Shown one piece after another: positions 1 through 8,764 of a DNA stretch of 64,000 bases (positions are counted from its first letter, which is position 1; each line of letters opens with the position of its first letter). The stretch is from contig NZ_JAPEMV010000011.1 of NCBI RefSeq assembly GCF_026342355.1, forward strand, positions 186,001 through 250,000, in the 5' to 3' direction. The translations under genes and the position numbers were made by a program. The notes beneath the pieces were generated by a model that did no database searches, was not told where the DNA came from, and saw only the letters and a list, made by a program, of their open reading frames with translations. Origin of the DNA: Streptomyces sp. NBC_00249. GTDB taxonomy: Bacteria; Actinomycetota; Actinomycetes; Streptomycetales; Streptomycetaceae.

Positions 1-112
1 TCAACCACCTTCCACCGGTCCCGGGCTGAGGATGGCGAACCCCTGATCAAGCACCGAAGGGCGTGACAGCCAGCGCCATCGTCGGCCGTCCGCAGACTGA
101 CCGCGTCATCAC

Positions 113-148
113 GAAGCCCCCTCTCCGAGCACCAGGAACAGGGGCTTC
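113..148 (-). terminator. Hairpin downstream of a minus-strand relic
   Basis: Perfect 8-bp inverted repeat (GAAGCCCC / GGGGCTTC, 113-120 and 141-148) with a 20-nt loop. It lies just past the stop of the minus-strand reading frame ending at 162, where a Rho-independent-like terminator would be expected. There is no U tract, which is usual in Streptomyces. The first 112 bases show nothing I can support. Confidence 0.4.
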
Positions 149-161
149 GCCCTGTTAACGC

Positions 162-290
162 TCACTCGTACGACCAGGGTGAGTACGTGCACTCCGCCTC
201 CGGCAGCTCCTCCGCATCCTGGTTCACCAGCGGCCGGCGGTGCCGCAGCGCCGTCAGCCCTCGCTCCTGCCTCACCTTGACAGGTGGCGA
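162..290 (-). pseudogene. C-terminal relic of an unknown protein
   Basis: The last roughly 40 codons of a minus-strand frame read like protein (core QERGLTALRHRRPL, ending TYSPWSYE then stop) and are followed at once by a terminator-like hairpin at 113-148. Upstream of about 290 the frame becomes low-complexity Arg/Pro sequence typical of a wrong-frame reading. I therefore take it as the 3' end of a lost gene. The family is not recognised. It is part of the element debris at the left edge of the window. Confidence 0.3.
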
Positions 291-310
291 CGAGCCCGGC
301 GCGATGCACG

Positions 311-582
311 ATGACCGACGAACGGTTCTACCTGCAGGACGCGGCTTTCCTCGTCGCCATCCACGGTCCTGCCCGCGTGATGGCCGAGGTGACCGCCGCC
401 GCGAAGCACCCGGTCGCGATGCTCGGCCTCGGCCGCGCTCCTGCCCGCCCACGTTCCCCTTCGTCCTCGGCACCACCGCCGAACCGATCGCCGACGCCCT
501 CGCCGCACACGACTGGCTCGCATCCGCACACGCCCGGACCGTGTGGCAGCACAAACACCGAGGCGTGGGTACAACGGTGTGA
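311..582 (+). pseudogene. Frameshifted remnant of a small unknown protein
   Basis: An ATG at 311 opens a protein-like frame (MTDERFYLQDAAFLVAIHG, then VMAEVTAAAKHPVAMLGLG) that degenerates near 430. The same kind of sequence resumes one frame over (FVLGTTAEPIADALAAHDWL) and stops at 582. A single frameshift at about 430-450 would join the two halves into a protein of about 90 residues. It lies tail to tail with the truncated integrase at 590, so it may be cargo or a control gene of the same decayed element. Function unknown. Confidence 0.35.
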
Positions 583-589
583 AGAAGCG

Positions 590-1423
590 TCACGTGGCTG
601 GGGAGTGGGTGACGGCGTCGGCGGAGAGTTTGGGGGCGGTTTCTTCGAGGTCGGGGTGGGTGGCGGCGACGGTTCGAAGAATGCGGATGAGGGATTGGGG
701 TTCGAGGGGGCGGCCGTTGACGGTGGTGAAGAGGTGTCCGGTGTCGGGAAGGGCCGTCGCGCGGTGGGGAAGGTATTCGTCGATGGCGCGGGTGGCGTCG
801 CTGGAGGCGTTCTTCTGGGGGACGTCCCAGGTGGTGCGGTGCTGTTCCTGGTGGCGGCCGCTGAGGCGCATGGCGGTGATCTGGCCGGGGCGCAGGACGT
901 CGTCGTCGCTGTGGCGGCCCCAGAGGTAGTGGTTGAGGCAGAGGTAGACGAGGGCGCGGGCGCGGTGGGGGCCTTCGCGGCGGGTGCCGGGGTAGCGGTC
1001 GGCGGCTTGGGCGAGCCAGCGGCACTGGTCGGGGGTGAGGAGTTCGCGGCCGGGCAGGCCGGCTGCGAAGTTGCCGCCACGCTGGAACTGGAGCGACTTG
1101 GCGGTGCCTGGCGGTACGAGGCCGGGCCCGCCGCCGACTGCAGGCGTCTCGGCCCAGCGGTAGAAGGAGCGGACGGCTCCACAGGCGGCGTCGCGGGAGC
1201 GGGCGGCGCCGGCGTAGCCGATGGCCCAGTTCTGGAGAGCCATGGGGGTGGGCTGGAGGTACAGGTCCGGGTCGGGGCTGCCGTCGAGCCTGCAGCCGAC
1301 GGTCAGCCAGTGCAGGACGGCGGGACGGTAGTGCTCGAGGGCCTGGTAGCCGAAGTACCCGTTCGCCTCGGAGTTCGGGCCGGCCAGCCACTCCTCGACC
1401 AGCGCGGTGACGTCGTGATCCAT
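590..1423 (-). pseudogene. Truncated tyrosine recombinase (phage-type integrase)
   Basis: A 277-residue frame with the layout of a site-specific tyrosine recombinase. The N-terminal helical DNA-binding half includes an AVRSFYRWAETPA segment. After it comes a catalytic-domain start (ELLTPDQCRWLAQAADRY, then an Arg-containing helix LRPGQITAMRLSG in the position of the family's first catalytic Arg). Near the end, ADAVTHSPAT resembles the HxLRHSFAT box and the protein stops straight after it. The segment that should carry the last catalytic His and the nucleophilic Tyr is missing, so strand exchange is not expected. The ATG at 1423 is intact. I call it a decayed integrase. Family assignment is by motif layout only; I am fairly sure of the fold and unsure of the subfamily. 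Confidence 0.55.
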
Positions 1424-1803
1424 CCGACCAAACTAGCCGGTGGGAGGTTGCCGACCCTGGCCCCGGGTGCGGGGGCCTCGCATCCGGTGGCGCCGTCGGT
1501 GACTGTTGCGGTCCACTACTTGGCGGGCGACCCCATCGCCGGGCAGCAGCGGGGGCCGCAGTCCAGTGCACCCGCTCGAAGACGGCCCTTCAAGAACCCG
1601 CTAACACCCTTTGATGAGGAAATCCGGAAGCGAATGCGTCACATCCCGTGACCGAAAGTCATGATGGTGACAGAGATGCTGCTTCCCCGGGCATCGTGCC
1701 GACCGGGCCTCCGCGGAGCGTGGCCGCGGTTGTCGGAGCTCCGTGGAGGCCCGGTCGGCGTGTGATGGAGGCTGCCCTCGACCTCAGGGCCGTCCTCGCG
1801 GGC
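1424..1803. other. Gene-free interval before secDF
   Basis: 380 bp between the start of the integrase relic and the end of secDF. It holds the strong hairpin at 1698-1759. A short plus-strand frame ending at 1651 (…PFDEEIRKRMRHIP) could be another gene tail but is too short to support. Confidence 0.5.
1698..1759 (-). terminator. Strong hairpin downstream of secDF
   Basis: Two 22-nt arms (1698-1719 and 1738-1759) are complementary over their whole length except for one G-T position, around an 18-nt loop. The hairpin starts 45 bp past the secDF stop at 1804. It is the most stable terminator-like structure seen in this window. Confidence 0.75.
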
Positions 1804-4152
1804 TCAGACGGCCGCCCCCGTCCCCCTCTCCTTCTTCCTCCGTGCCTCCAACGAGCTGTACCCGTCAGGGACTTCCTTCGCGGCGCGGCGGCCCCGTGCC
1901 GGTGGGGGTGTCGGGTTGCGGTGTTCCAGGGCGATCGCGATCGGGACCGCGGTGAAGATGGTCGAGGCGATGCCGACCAGGACGCCCGCGATCAGCGCCA
2001 CGGAGAAGTCCGCCAGCGAGTCGCCGCCCAGTACCGCCAGTGCGGTCAGGATGAACAGGGCTCCCATGCCCGTGTTCACCGTGCGCGGGAGTGTCTGGAC
2101 CACCGCGTGGTTGGCCGTTTTCTCCAGGTCGCCTCGGGGGTCTCGGCGGCGCGCTTCGCGGACGCGGTCGAAGACGACCACCGTGTCGTTCACGGAGTAG
2201 CCGATCACTGTGAGCAGCGCCGCCAGGAAGACGCTGTCCACCGGCCTGCCCAGCCAGGCGAACAGGCCCACCACGAGGAGGACGTCGTGGACCATCGCAG
2301 AGACTGCCGCTGCCGCCAGGGTCCAGCGGAACCGCACGCTGAGGTAGATCAGCTGGGCGGCCACCGCGATGCCCAGGGCCAGGAGCGCCTTCTGGCGCAG
2401 TTCGCTGCCGAGGCTCGGGCCGATCTGTTCGTCACGCTCCACCGTGACGGTTCCGCCGGGCTCCTCCAAGGCCGCCTTGACGCGCTGCTGTTCGTCGTCG
2501 GTGAGTTTCTCCGTGCGTACGGTGATGTCGCCGTCGCCGGACTCCTGCACCACCGCGCGCGGGAACCCCGCGTCGGACAGGGCGTTGCGGGCCGTGTCCG
2601 CGTCGACGGACCTGCTGGTGCTGTACTCGACGAGGCGGCCGCCGGTGAACTCCACGCCGAAGTCCAGGCCGCGGATGAGGATTCCTGCGACGGCCACCGC
2701 CACCAGGAGTGCGCTCGCGCCGAGCCAGCGGCGACGGTGGCGGACCAGGTTCGGGTTGCGGCGGGACAGCCATGTGCGGACCCGGCCCGTCGAGGCGATG
2801 CCCGTCAGGCCGGGGCGCTTGCGTACGAAGCTGCGGGCGACGGCGAAGTCCGCGAGCGCGCGGGTGATCACGAGCGCCGTGAGCATCGATGCCAGGACGC
2901 CGATGCACAGGGTGACCCCGAAGCCCTTGACCGGGCCCGTGGCGAAGAAGAACAGCAATCCCGCGGCGAGCAGCGTCGTCACGTTCGAGTCGATCACCGC
3001 GCTCCACGCCTTCGCGAAGCCGGTCTTCACCGGCTTCGCCAAGTCCTTGGAACGGACGCCCAGGTACTCCTCCCTGGCCCGTTCGAAGACCAGGACGTTC
3101 GCGTCCACCGCCATGCCGATCGCCAGGACGAACCCGGCGAGCCCCGGCAGCGTGAGCGTCGCGCCGAGCGCCACCAGAGCGGCGTACGAGATGAGGCCGT
3201 ACAGCGCGAGGGCCAAGGCGGCGAGCGCGCCGAGGAGCCGGTAGACGACGGTGATGAACAGTGCGGTCAGGGCGATGCCGATGAGCGCGGCCTTGGTGCT
3301 CGCCTCGATTGCGTCGGCGCCGAGCGTCGGGCCGACCGTGCGCTGCTCCAGGACGTCGAGGGGCACCGGCAGCGCGCCGCCCTTCACGAGCGCCGCCAGG
3401 TCGCGCGCCTCGGCCCGGCCGAAGTCGCCGCTGATCTGCGTGGAGCCGCCGGTGATACCGGTCCCGCACACCACGTCCGCGGTGACGCCGGGCGCCGAGA
3501 TGATCTTGTTGTCGAGGGTGATGACGACGCGGCGTTCCGGAGCGCCCTGAGGCGCGCAGGCCGCGTCCGAGGTGATCTTCGCCCAGGTGTCGCCCGCGCC
3601 CTTGCGGAAGTCGAGGGAGACCATCCAGCCGCTGAGCGACTGCTGGTCCAGGACCGCCTCGGCGTCCTCGACCCCCTCGCCGGTGAGGGCGGTGGGGCCC
3701 AGCTTCAGGTGGTTGCCCGGCTGGTCCGGGTCGGGCAGGGTGCGCGATCCGTCGGCCTCGGGCTTCGCGGAGCCCTTGTCGGGTGTCGCCCCCGTCACCG
3801 GGTGGACCGTGAGCTGTGCGGTGCGGCCGATGACCTCGGCGGCCTTGCGTGGGTCCTGCACTCCGGGCAGTTCGACGATGATCCGCTTCTCGCCGGAGCG
3901 GGCGATGCCGGGTTCGGAGACGCCGAGGGCGTCGACGCGCTGCCTGAGGACCTCCAGAGCGCGGTCGGTGGATGCGGCGTCGGCCTTGACGGTGGGTGAG
4001 TCCCGGGTCTCCAGGACGATCTGGGTGCCGCCGCGCAGATCGAGGCCGAGGCGGGCGGATTGGGTGAGGGCGATGTAGAGGGACAGCGCGACGGCTGCCA
4101 GCGCGACGATCGCTCTCCACAAGGGTGGGCGGGACAAGGGTGCGCGAGACAT
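1804..4152 (-). CDS. secDF: Fused protein-export subunit SecDF
   Basis: SecD and SecF fused in one 782-residue membrane protein. SecDF associates with SecYEG and uses the proton gradient to pull pre-proteins out on the trans side of the membrane. The SecD half has the N-terminal helix, the LDLRGGTQIVLE motif, LTGEGVEDA, the GGSTQISGDFGRAEA segment and the helix block with GMAVDANVLVFERAREE. The SecF half begins near residue 450 with LDFGVEFTGGRLVEY and has the TVIGYSVNDTVVVFDRVRE signature. Streptomyces species often carry a fused secDF in addition to separate secD and secF, so this is probably the extra copy. A small secreted-protein gene lies 99 bp upstream on the same strand. The ATG at 4152 starts MSRAPLSRPPLW. 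A long antisense frame covers it and is a shadow. Confidence 0.93.
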   Translation of the reverse strand: MSRAPLSRPPLWRAIVALAAVALSLYIALTQSARLGLDLRGGTQIVLETRDSPTVKADAASTDRALEVLRQRVDALGVSEPGIARSGEKRIIVELPGVQDPRKAAEVIGRTAQLTVHPVTGATPDKGSAKPEADGSRTLPDPDQPGNHLKLGPTALTGEGVEDAEAVLDQQSLSGWMVSLDFRKGAGDTWAKITSDAACAPQGAPERRVVITLDNKIISAPGVTADVVCGTGITGGSTQISGDFGRAEARDLAALVKGGALPVPLDVLEQRTVGPTLGADAIEASTKAALIGIALTALFITVVYRLLGALAALALALYGLISYAALVALGATLTLPGLAGFVLAIGMAVDANVLVFERAREEYLGVRSKDLAKPVKTGFAKAWSAVIDSNVTTLLAAGLLFFFATGPVKGFGVTLCIGVLASMLTALVITRALADFAVARSFVRKRPGLTGIASTGRVRTWLSRRNPNLVRHRRRWLGASALLVAVAVAGILIRGLDFGVEFTGGRLVEYSTSRSVDADTARNALSDAGFPRAVVQESGDGDITVRTEKLTDDEQQRVKAALEEPGGTVTVERDEQIGPSLGSELRQKALLALGIAVAAQLIYLSVRFRWTLAAAAVSAMVHDVLLVVGLFAWLGRPVDSVFLAALLTVIGYSVNDTVVVFDRVREARRRDPRGDLEKTANHAVVQTLPRTVNTGMGALFILTALAVLGGDSLADFSVALIAGVLVGIASTIFTAVPIAIALEHRNPTPPPARGRRAAKEVPDGYSSLEARRKKERGTGAAV

Positions 4153-4251
4153 GCGTACTCCACGATGAGGGCAGGACGGAGGGACGCGTGACCGGCCCCG
4201 CGCGGTGTGCGCCGGGTCAGAAGGGTCAGGCGTCGATGACGGTCTGCGTGC

Positions 4252-4641
4252 TCATCGGTGGGGCGGGCCGCGCGGGGCGGCGGACTCGGCCGGCCTGCGC
4301 GGCGGCGCGAGTGCGGTGGCGGGGCCCGTGTCGGGCCCGCCCAGTGCGCGGCGCGGGGCCGTGTCGACGGCCGTACGCGCGGGGCCCGCAGGCTGCGGGC
4401 CCGGGATGTGGGCGTCAGGTCGGTGCGTGACCGCGACATGCCGCGCCGGGACGTCGTCCGGTCCTGCCCCTTGTCCGTCGTGCCCCGCCACAGTGTGGTG
4501 GGCGAGCGGCCTGTCGGCGGGCACGGGCATGCTCTGCGCCCCGGCCACGGGGACGAACAGCGCGAGGACGGTGACGACGAGGGTCAGCGCGGACGCGGCC
4601 AGGCGCGCGGAGCGGCTCTGTTGCGGCACGCGTCCCCCCAT
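4252..4641 (-). CDS. Small secreted or membrane-anchored hypothetical protein
   Basis: About 129 residues. An N-terminal signal-like segment (basic MGGRVPQQSRSARLAAS, hydrophobic LTLVVTVLALFVPV, then AGAQS as a possible cleavage site) is followed by a Pro/Ala/His-rich tail without recognisable domains. I chose the ATG at 4641 because the Arg/hydrophobic/AXA order fits a signal peptide from there. An upstream ATG at 4689 is also possible. It lies 99 bp upstream of secDF on the same strand and could be co-transcribed with it. Function unknown. Confidence 0.5.
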   Translation of the reverse strand: MGGRVPQQSRSARLAASALTLVVTVLALFVPVAGAQSMPVPADRPLAHHTVAGHDGQGAGPDDVPARHVAVTHRPDAHIPGPQPAGPARTAVDTAPRRALGGPDTGPATALAPPRRPAESAAPRGPPHR

Positions 4642-4968
4642 CCCTTCGGTGCTCGCCGGGTGCGCACGGCGTGGCCCTGCCCTGCTCAACGTATGGGGCG
4701 CCCCGGTCAGTTCCGTGTTCCTCGGCAGTTCTTCGGAAGCAGAAGAACTTCAGCAACAGCGCGAAACCCAGCCGGTTCGCCGCCCCCGACTTGCTCCGAA
4801 GCCGCTCCTGGTCCTCCTCCACACAGCGTCCAGACCTCGATCAAGTCCTCCGGCTCCCACTCCTGCCGCACTCCGCACTCCCGCCGGTCTTCGTGACCGG
4901 ACCAACGTCGCCGAGCGGCTCCTCAAGAATCCGGAAAGATCGAAAACCCGGACAAGCTCACCCCGGAT

Positions 4969-5220
4969 TTGCTAGAGAGAGCTACTTGTCACTTCGTGGC
5001 AGCTTCGGGAGGACAGGGCCAAGCCCTTACGGTCCGCTGCTCCCCGGCGCGCAAGGTGATGGTCACGGGAGGCGTACCGGGCGTGCAGCTCGTGGAGGGG
5101 GAGGGCCTGACGGAGTGTTCCCTGCCGCTCAAGATGTTCGGCGACGGCCACTGCCGGGTCACCGTCGAGGACGCGCACGGGCGGCGTGCCTGGAGCAACC
5201 CGATCCACTTGTCCCGGTAG
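4969..5220 (+). pseudogene. C-terminal fragment, CehA/PHP-type metallohydrolase
   Basis: The 83-residue frame ends with a pattern typical of the C-terminus of CehA/McbA-like PHP-domain metallohydrolases: a PL-x-F strand, a CRVTVEDAHGRRAWSNPI motif and a very short tail. The metal-binding PHP domain that should precede it is absent, and the sequence before 4969 has no continuation. I read it as the remaining 3' end of a deleted gene. The match is by motif memory, so the parent family is tentative. Confidence 0.4.
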
Positions 5221-5254
5221 CCGACCCGGTCCGCTGCAGAAGGGAACTCCCGCC

Positions 5255-5437
5255 ATGCTGTGGCCCGCGCTCCGCGCCCTCTCCCAGGGCGAGCTGACAC
5301 CCGACCGACTGCGCTTGCTCCTCGACACGTTCCGGCTCGAAGAAGCACCCCGTACGGAGGGGCCGGGAGCGGACGCGAGCATCGCGCACCGCTCCATCAC
5401 CCCCCCGCGAGGAACGGAAATCAGCGGTAGCCGCTGA
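5255..5437 (+). CDS. Possible 60-residue hypothetical protein
   Basis: An ATG at 5255 has an AGAAGGGA ribosome-binding sequence 8-9 nt upstream. It opens MLWPALRALSQGELTPDRLR, a plausible amphipathic start, and the frame ends at 5437 with a less protein-like tail. It lies 34 bp after the metallohydrolase fragment. It may be a real small gene or a truncated 5' end. No family recognised. Confidence 0.25.
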   Translation: MLWPALRALSQGELTPDRLRLLLDTFRLEEAPRTEGPGADASIAHRSITPPRGTEISGSR

Positions 5438-5659
5438 CCCGGATCATGGTCCGGTCGGGGTGAGGGTGCTGACGCGGTTCTCGTACGCGCGGCGGCTCTT
5501 GCGCTGGGCCGGGACCGCCGCGGTGCCGTCGAGGGGCCGGCAGCGTTTGCCGACAGGCCGGCCCGGCGCGCTGGTCCGCGGTGGGGACGGCACCGCGGAC
5601 CGCACTCCGGCTGGGGAACGGGAAACGGCCGTGCCGTTCGGCTGCCGCCACACAGCTGA

Positions 5660-7114
5660 TCAGCGGTTGTTGCTCGGGCCGTAGACGCTGAGGCCGCCGT
5701 AGGCCGACAGAACGCCGGGCAGGTCACCGGGTTTGTGCCGCAGGGTGGTGTCCAGGAAGGCGAGAGTGGTTGCGGCGACGACGCGCGGGCTCTCGGTGCG
5801 GCCCAGGGAGCCGGCTATCGAGGGCACAGGCGGCAGGTACAGGGGGCCGTCCATGAAGGTGAGGTGTGCGGCGCCGGGGATGGTGAGCCGGTAGCTCGTC
5901 GCGGTGTTGAGCTCGAGGGCCTTGGTGAGGCGGGGTATGTACTGCGGGTCGGTTGCGGGGGTGATGGCCTGGGTGAGCGCGAGCGTCGGTTGGTGGAGGG
6001 AGGGGGAGGTGGGGCCGTGCGGGTAGCCGTCCAGATCGATGACGGCATCGAACCGGTGATCCTGCCGGGCTGCCTGCAGGGCGGCGGCACCACCCACGGA
6101 GTGGCCGGTGACCGCGACCCGGCCGGTGTCCAGGCGTCCGGTCAGCGGGCCGGCGATCTCACCTCGGCCCAGACCGTCCAGCTGAGTGAGGACGAAGCTG
6201 AGGTCCGCGGCCCGAATTCCCGTTGTTTCGGCGGCCCGTTTGTTGTCTTCGTCGTCGTCGCCGGTGGAGACGATCTTGGTGTTGATCGTCCGGCGGTCGG
6301 CGAGGACGACGGCGGCGGAGTCGTACGGGTGGTCGAGGGCGGCGACCGCATAGCCGTTGCTGGCCAGTTCCTCCGCCCAGGCGGTGTTCTGGGTGCGCAC
6401 TCCGCCCAGCCCGGGAGAGAACAGCACGACCGGGAACCGTCCGCCCTTGTCGGCCACCGGAGCGTCGAAGACCGAATGGGTGTGGGCACGCGGGACGCCG
6501 TCGACCAGGAAGCCGGGCAGGCCGGCATAGCGCGCGAGGGCGTCGGAGACGGTGCGCGCCTCGTGCTCCGTGCGTCCGAGGTACTGGGCCCGCTGCGCGC
6601 CTGCGGGGCTCTTCTGCGCGGGGTACCAGAGCTGGACCACGACCGTGCGCCGGTCGTGCGGGTCGGCGGTGGCGGTTTCGGGGCGGTCCGGGTCGGTCCA
6701 CTGCATCACGCGGGTGCCGACCGCGAAGTGGCCGGACGGTTCGGGGAACACGGGTACGGGAAAGGCCCAGGCGGCCGACGGGCCCGTGGCGATCAGGCCC
6801 ACGCAGGCCACCGATCCCGGCAACGCCAGCCACCACCGGGCCCGCCACGCCGGCCGGCCGGTACGTCGTCGAATCAGAGGAGAGACGGCGAACGGCAACG
6901 CGAAGGCGGCGCCTGCCAGTACCGGCAGCATCTGCCAGCGGATCCCCACCACACCCAGCACGATCGCGGACAGCACGAGAACCGCCCCCGCCGCGATCGT
7001 GACGCGTGGGCGGGCAGCGAGGGGAAGCCAGCGCGCCACTACCAGCGCGGCGGCACCCAGCAAGGCAAGGATTTCCAGGGGGGACATGTGCAGTCCCGTG
7101 ATGATCTCGGTCAC
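5660..7114 (-). CDS. Membrane-anchored alpha/beta hydrolase, PAF-acetylhydrolase-like
   Basis: A 484-residue serine hydrolase. Residues 10-110 hold three or four hydrophobic segments, so the enzyme is probably tethered with its catalytic domain outside. The catalytic part shows the oxyanion-type strand FPVVLFSPGLGG (about 227-238), the nucleophile elbow GHSVGG with Ser339, an acid candidate in VIDLDGYP (about 358-365) and the His in PGAAHLTF. This order matches the platelet-activating-factor acetylhydrolase-like group that cleaves short-chain esters or lipids. I chose the GTG at 7114 because GAGG lies 8 nt upstream. An internal ATG at 7087 is the alternative. It is divergent from the two-component pair at 7448 with a 333-bp gap, and that system might control it (inference). 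Confidence 0.82.
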   Translation of the reverse strand: MTEIITGLHMSPLEILALLGAAALVVARWLPLAARPRVTIAAGAVLVLSAIVLGVVGIRWQMLPVLAGAAFALPFAVSPLIRRRTGRPAWRARWWLALPGSVACVGLIATGPSAAWAFPVPVFPEPSGHFAVGTRVMQWTDPDRPETATADPHDRRTVVVQLWYPAQKSPAGAQRAQYLGRTEHEARTVSDALARYAGLPGFLVDGVPRAHTHSVFDAPVADKGGRFPVVLFSPGLGGVRTQNTAWAEELASNGYAVAALDHPYDSAAVVLADRRTINTKIVSTGDDDEDNKRAAETTGIRAADLSFVLTQLDGLGRGEIAGPLTGRLDTGRVAVTGHSVGGAAALQAARQDHRFDAVIDLDGYPHGPTSPSLHQPTLALTQAITPATDPQYIPRLTKALELNTATSYRLTIPGAAHLTFMDGPLYLPPVPSIAGSLGRTESPRVVAATTLAFLDTTLRHKPGDLPGVLSAYGGLSVYGPSNNR

Positions 7115-7397
7115 CCGGCCATCCTCGGCGCGGGGTACGCGCTGCCACATCGGTCCCGGGTCGCCACCGTGTTGCAACCGGAGTCGCAATCGAGCACGCC
7201 AGGTGAACGGCCGCTTTGCGACCGCGGAAGGTAGCGGGACTCATCCTGCGGTCGTACGTCGGCGCGGTGCCATCAGACGGTGGGCTCATGTGCTTCGCGG
7301 GCCCGCGGCCTACCGTGACAGAGCCGCGGTACGCGCCGGGGAGCGCGGGGTGTGCGCTCCTTGTACCCGACCCGACCCGGCTCCGGCTGTACGCGGT

Positions 7398-7419
7398 GGT
7401 GGCCCCGGCCGGGGCCACC
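7398..7419. promoter_or_regulatory. Perfect 22-bp palindrome upstream of the histidine kinase
   Basis: An uninterrupted palindrome of 11+11 bp (left half GGTGGCCCCGG) lies 29 bp before the kinase ATG in the hydrolase/kinase divergent region. It could be an operator for the response regulator or a transcript hairpin in the 5' leader; the sequence alone does not decide. Confidence 0.4.
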
Positions 7420-7447
7420 ATGCTGCTGAAATCGACAGGGACGTGTG

Positions 7448-8764
7448 ATGACCGAGGCGGCCTCAGAGCCGGGCGATGCCCACCCGGTTCGCTACCGGGA
7501 CCGCGCGCGGCGGACGAGGACTGCCGTACGGCTGACGAGGACGACCGTACGGCTGACGAGGTACGCCGACCCGGCCCCCGTGCGAGCGGCGCGACCGGGG
7601 AGAGCCGTCCGGCGCTGGGGCCTCCGGCTGCCGCCCATGGTGTGGGACTGGCTGTTGCCGGCGCTGCTCCTGCTCAACGTCATGACCACGCGCGCGCCGC
7701 AGGAGCTGCCGGTGGCCGTGGCCCTCACCGCGGCCCTTGCGCTGCCCCTGGTGTGGCGGCGCCGGGCCCCGCTCACGGTGTTCGGCGTCGTGGCAGCCGC
7801 AGCCTTCGTCCAGTGGCTGATGGACGTCCAACTGCCGGCGGACATCGCTTTGCTGGTGGCTCTCTACACGGTGGCCGCGAACTCGGGCCGGCGCGGCACG
7901 CTCGTCGCCGGTGCCATCGTGGAGGGCGGGGCCCTGCTGGCCTGTCTGAGCTGGGCGACGGAAGGCGCGTTCCTGACCCCCTTCGTCGCGGTGACCGCGA
8001 TGGTCGTCGCCGCCGCCGTCCTGGGGGTGAACGTGCGGACCACACGCGCCTACCTCGCGGCCCTGGAGGAACGGTCCGCACGTCTGGAGCAAGAGCATGA
8101 CCAGCAGGAGCGGCTGGCCGTCGCCGAGGAGAGGACACGTATCACCCGGGAGATGCACGACATCGTCACCCACAACCTGTCCGTCATGGTCGCGCTCACC
8201 GACGCCGCCGTCTACGCGCAGCACCGGTCGCCCGACAAGGCCACCACCGCGATGCTCCAGATCTCCGAGACGGGCCGGCAGGCCCTGACCGACATGCGAC
8301 GCTCCTTGGGCGTCCTGCGGACCGACGAACCGGACGCGGAGCGCCACCCGCTGCCCGGCATCGCACAACTGGCAGCCCTCGCCGACCAGATGTGCGCCGC
8401 CGGGCTGCCGACCCGCGTCGACGTCCAGGGCGGCCACACCCACATACCCGCCACCGCACAACTGACCGTCTACCGCCTGGTACAGGAAGCCTTGACCAAC
8501 ACCCTCAAGCACACACCCACCGGCACACACGCGAAGGTCCGGATACGGTGCTCGACCGAGACCGTCACAGTGGACGTCACCGACAGCGGCCCCCGCCCGC
8601 CGCTTCCCGGCGCCACACCGTCCGGCCACGGCATCTCCGGCATGCGCGAGCGCGCGGCCGCCCACGGGGGGACGTTGCGGGCCGGACCGCTCCCGGGCGG
8701 CGGCTGGGGAGTCCACACCCGCCTCGACCTCGACCTCGACAGCAGCGGAGCGGCGTCCGCATGA
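7448..8764 (+). CDS. Two-component sensor histidine kinase (NarL/HisKA_3 type)
   Basis: A 438-residue membrane kinase. Residues about 62-195 hold several hydrophobic helices. These are followed by a coiled segment and the HisKA_3 dimerisation box ERTRITREMHDIVTHNLS with phospho-acceptor His237. The C-terminal ATPase domain has the N box (LVQEALTNTLKH) and a G box (SGHGISGMRERAAAHGG). It is expected to autophosphorylate and pass phosphate to the overlapping response regulator. Residues 22-40 carry a short Arg-rich tandem repeat encoded by 21-bp repeats. The ATG at 7448 is preferred to the one at 7445. The stop overlaps the next start as ATGA, so the two genes are translationally coupled. Stimulus unknown. 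Confidence 0.88.
   Translation: MTEAASEPGDAHPVRYRDRARRTRTAVRLTRTTVRLTRYADPAPVRAARPGRAVRRWGLRLPPMVWDWLLPALLLLNVMTTRAPQELPVAVALTAALALPLVWRRRAPLTVFGVVAAAAFVQWLMDVQLPADIALLVALYTVAANSGRRGTLVAGAIVEGGALLACLSWATEGAFLTPFVAVTAMVVAAAVLGVNVRTTRAYLAALEERSARLEQEHDQQERLAVAEERTRITREMHDIVTHNLSVMVALTDAAVYAQHRSPDKATTAMLQISETGRQALTDMRRSLGVLRTDEPDAERHPLPGIAQLAALADQMCAAGLPTRVDVQGGHTHIPATAQLTVYRLVQEALTNTLKHTPTGTHAKVRIRCSTETVTVDVTDSGPRPPLPGATPSGHGISGMRERAAAHGGTLRAGPLPGGGWGVHTRLDLDLDSSGAASA

Noticed and set aside
1648..3999. 783-codon open frame on the plus strand opposite secDF
   Set aside because: Highly repetitive Arg/Gln/Asp composition typical of an antisense frame in GC-rich DNA; the minus strand encodes an unmistakable SecDF.
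5444..5653. 69-codon minus-strand frame with a protein-like end (PLDGTAAVPAQRKSRRAYEN)
   Set aside because: No ribosome-binding site or family; might be a relic but evidence is too thin to list.
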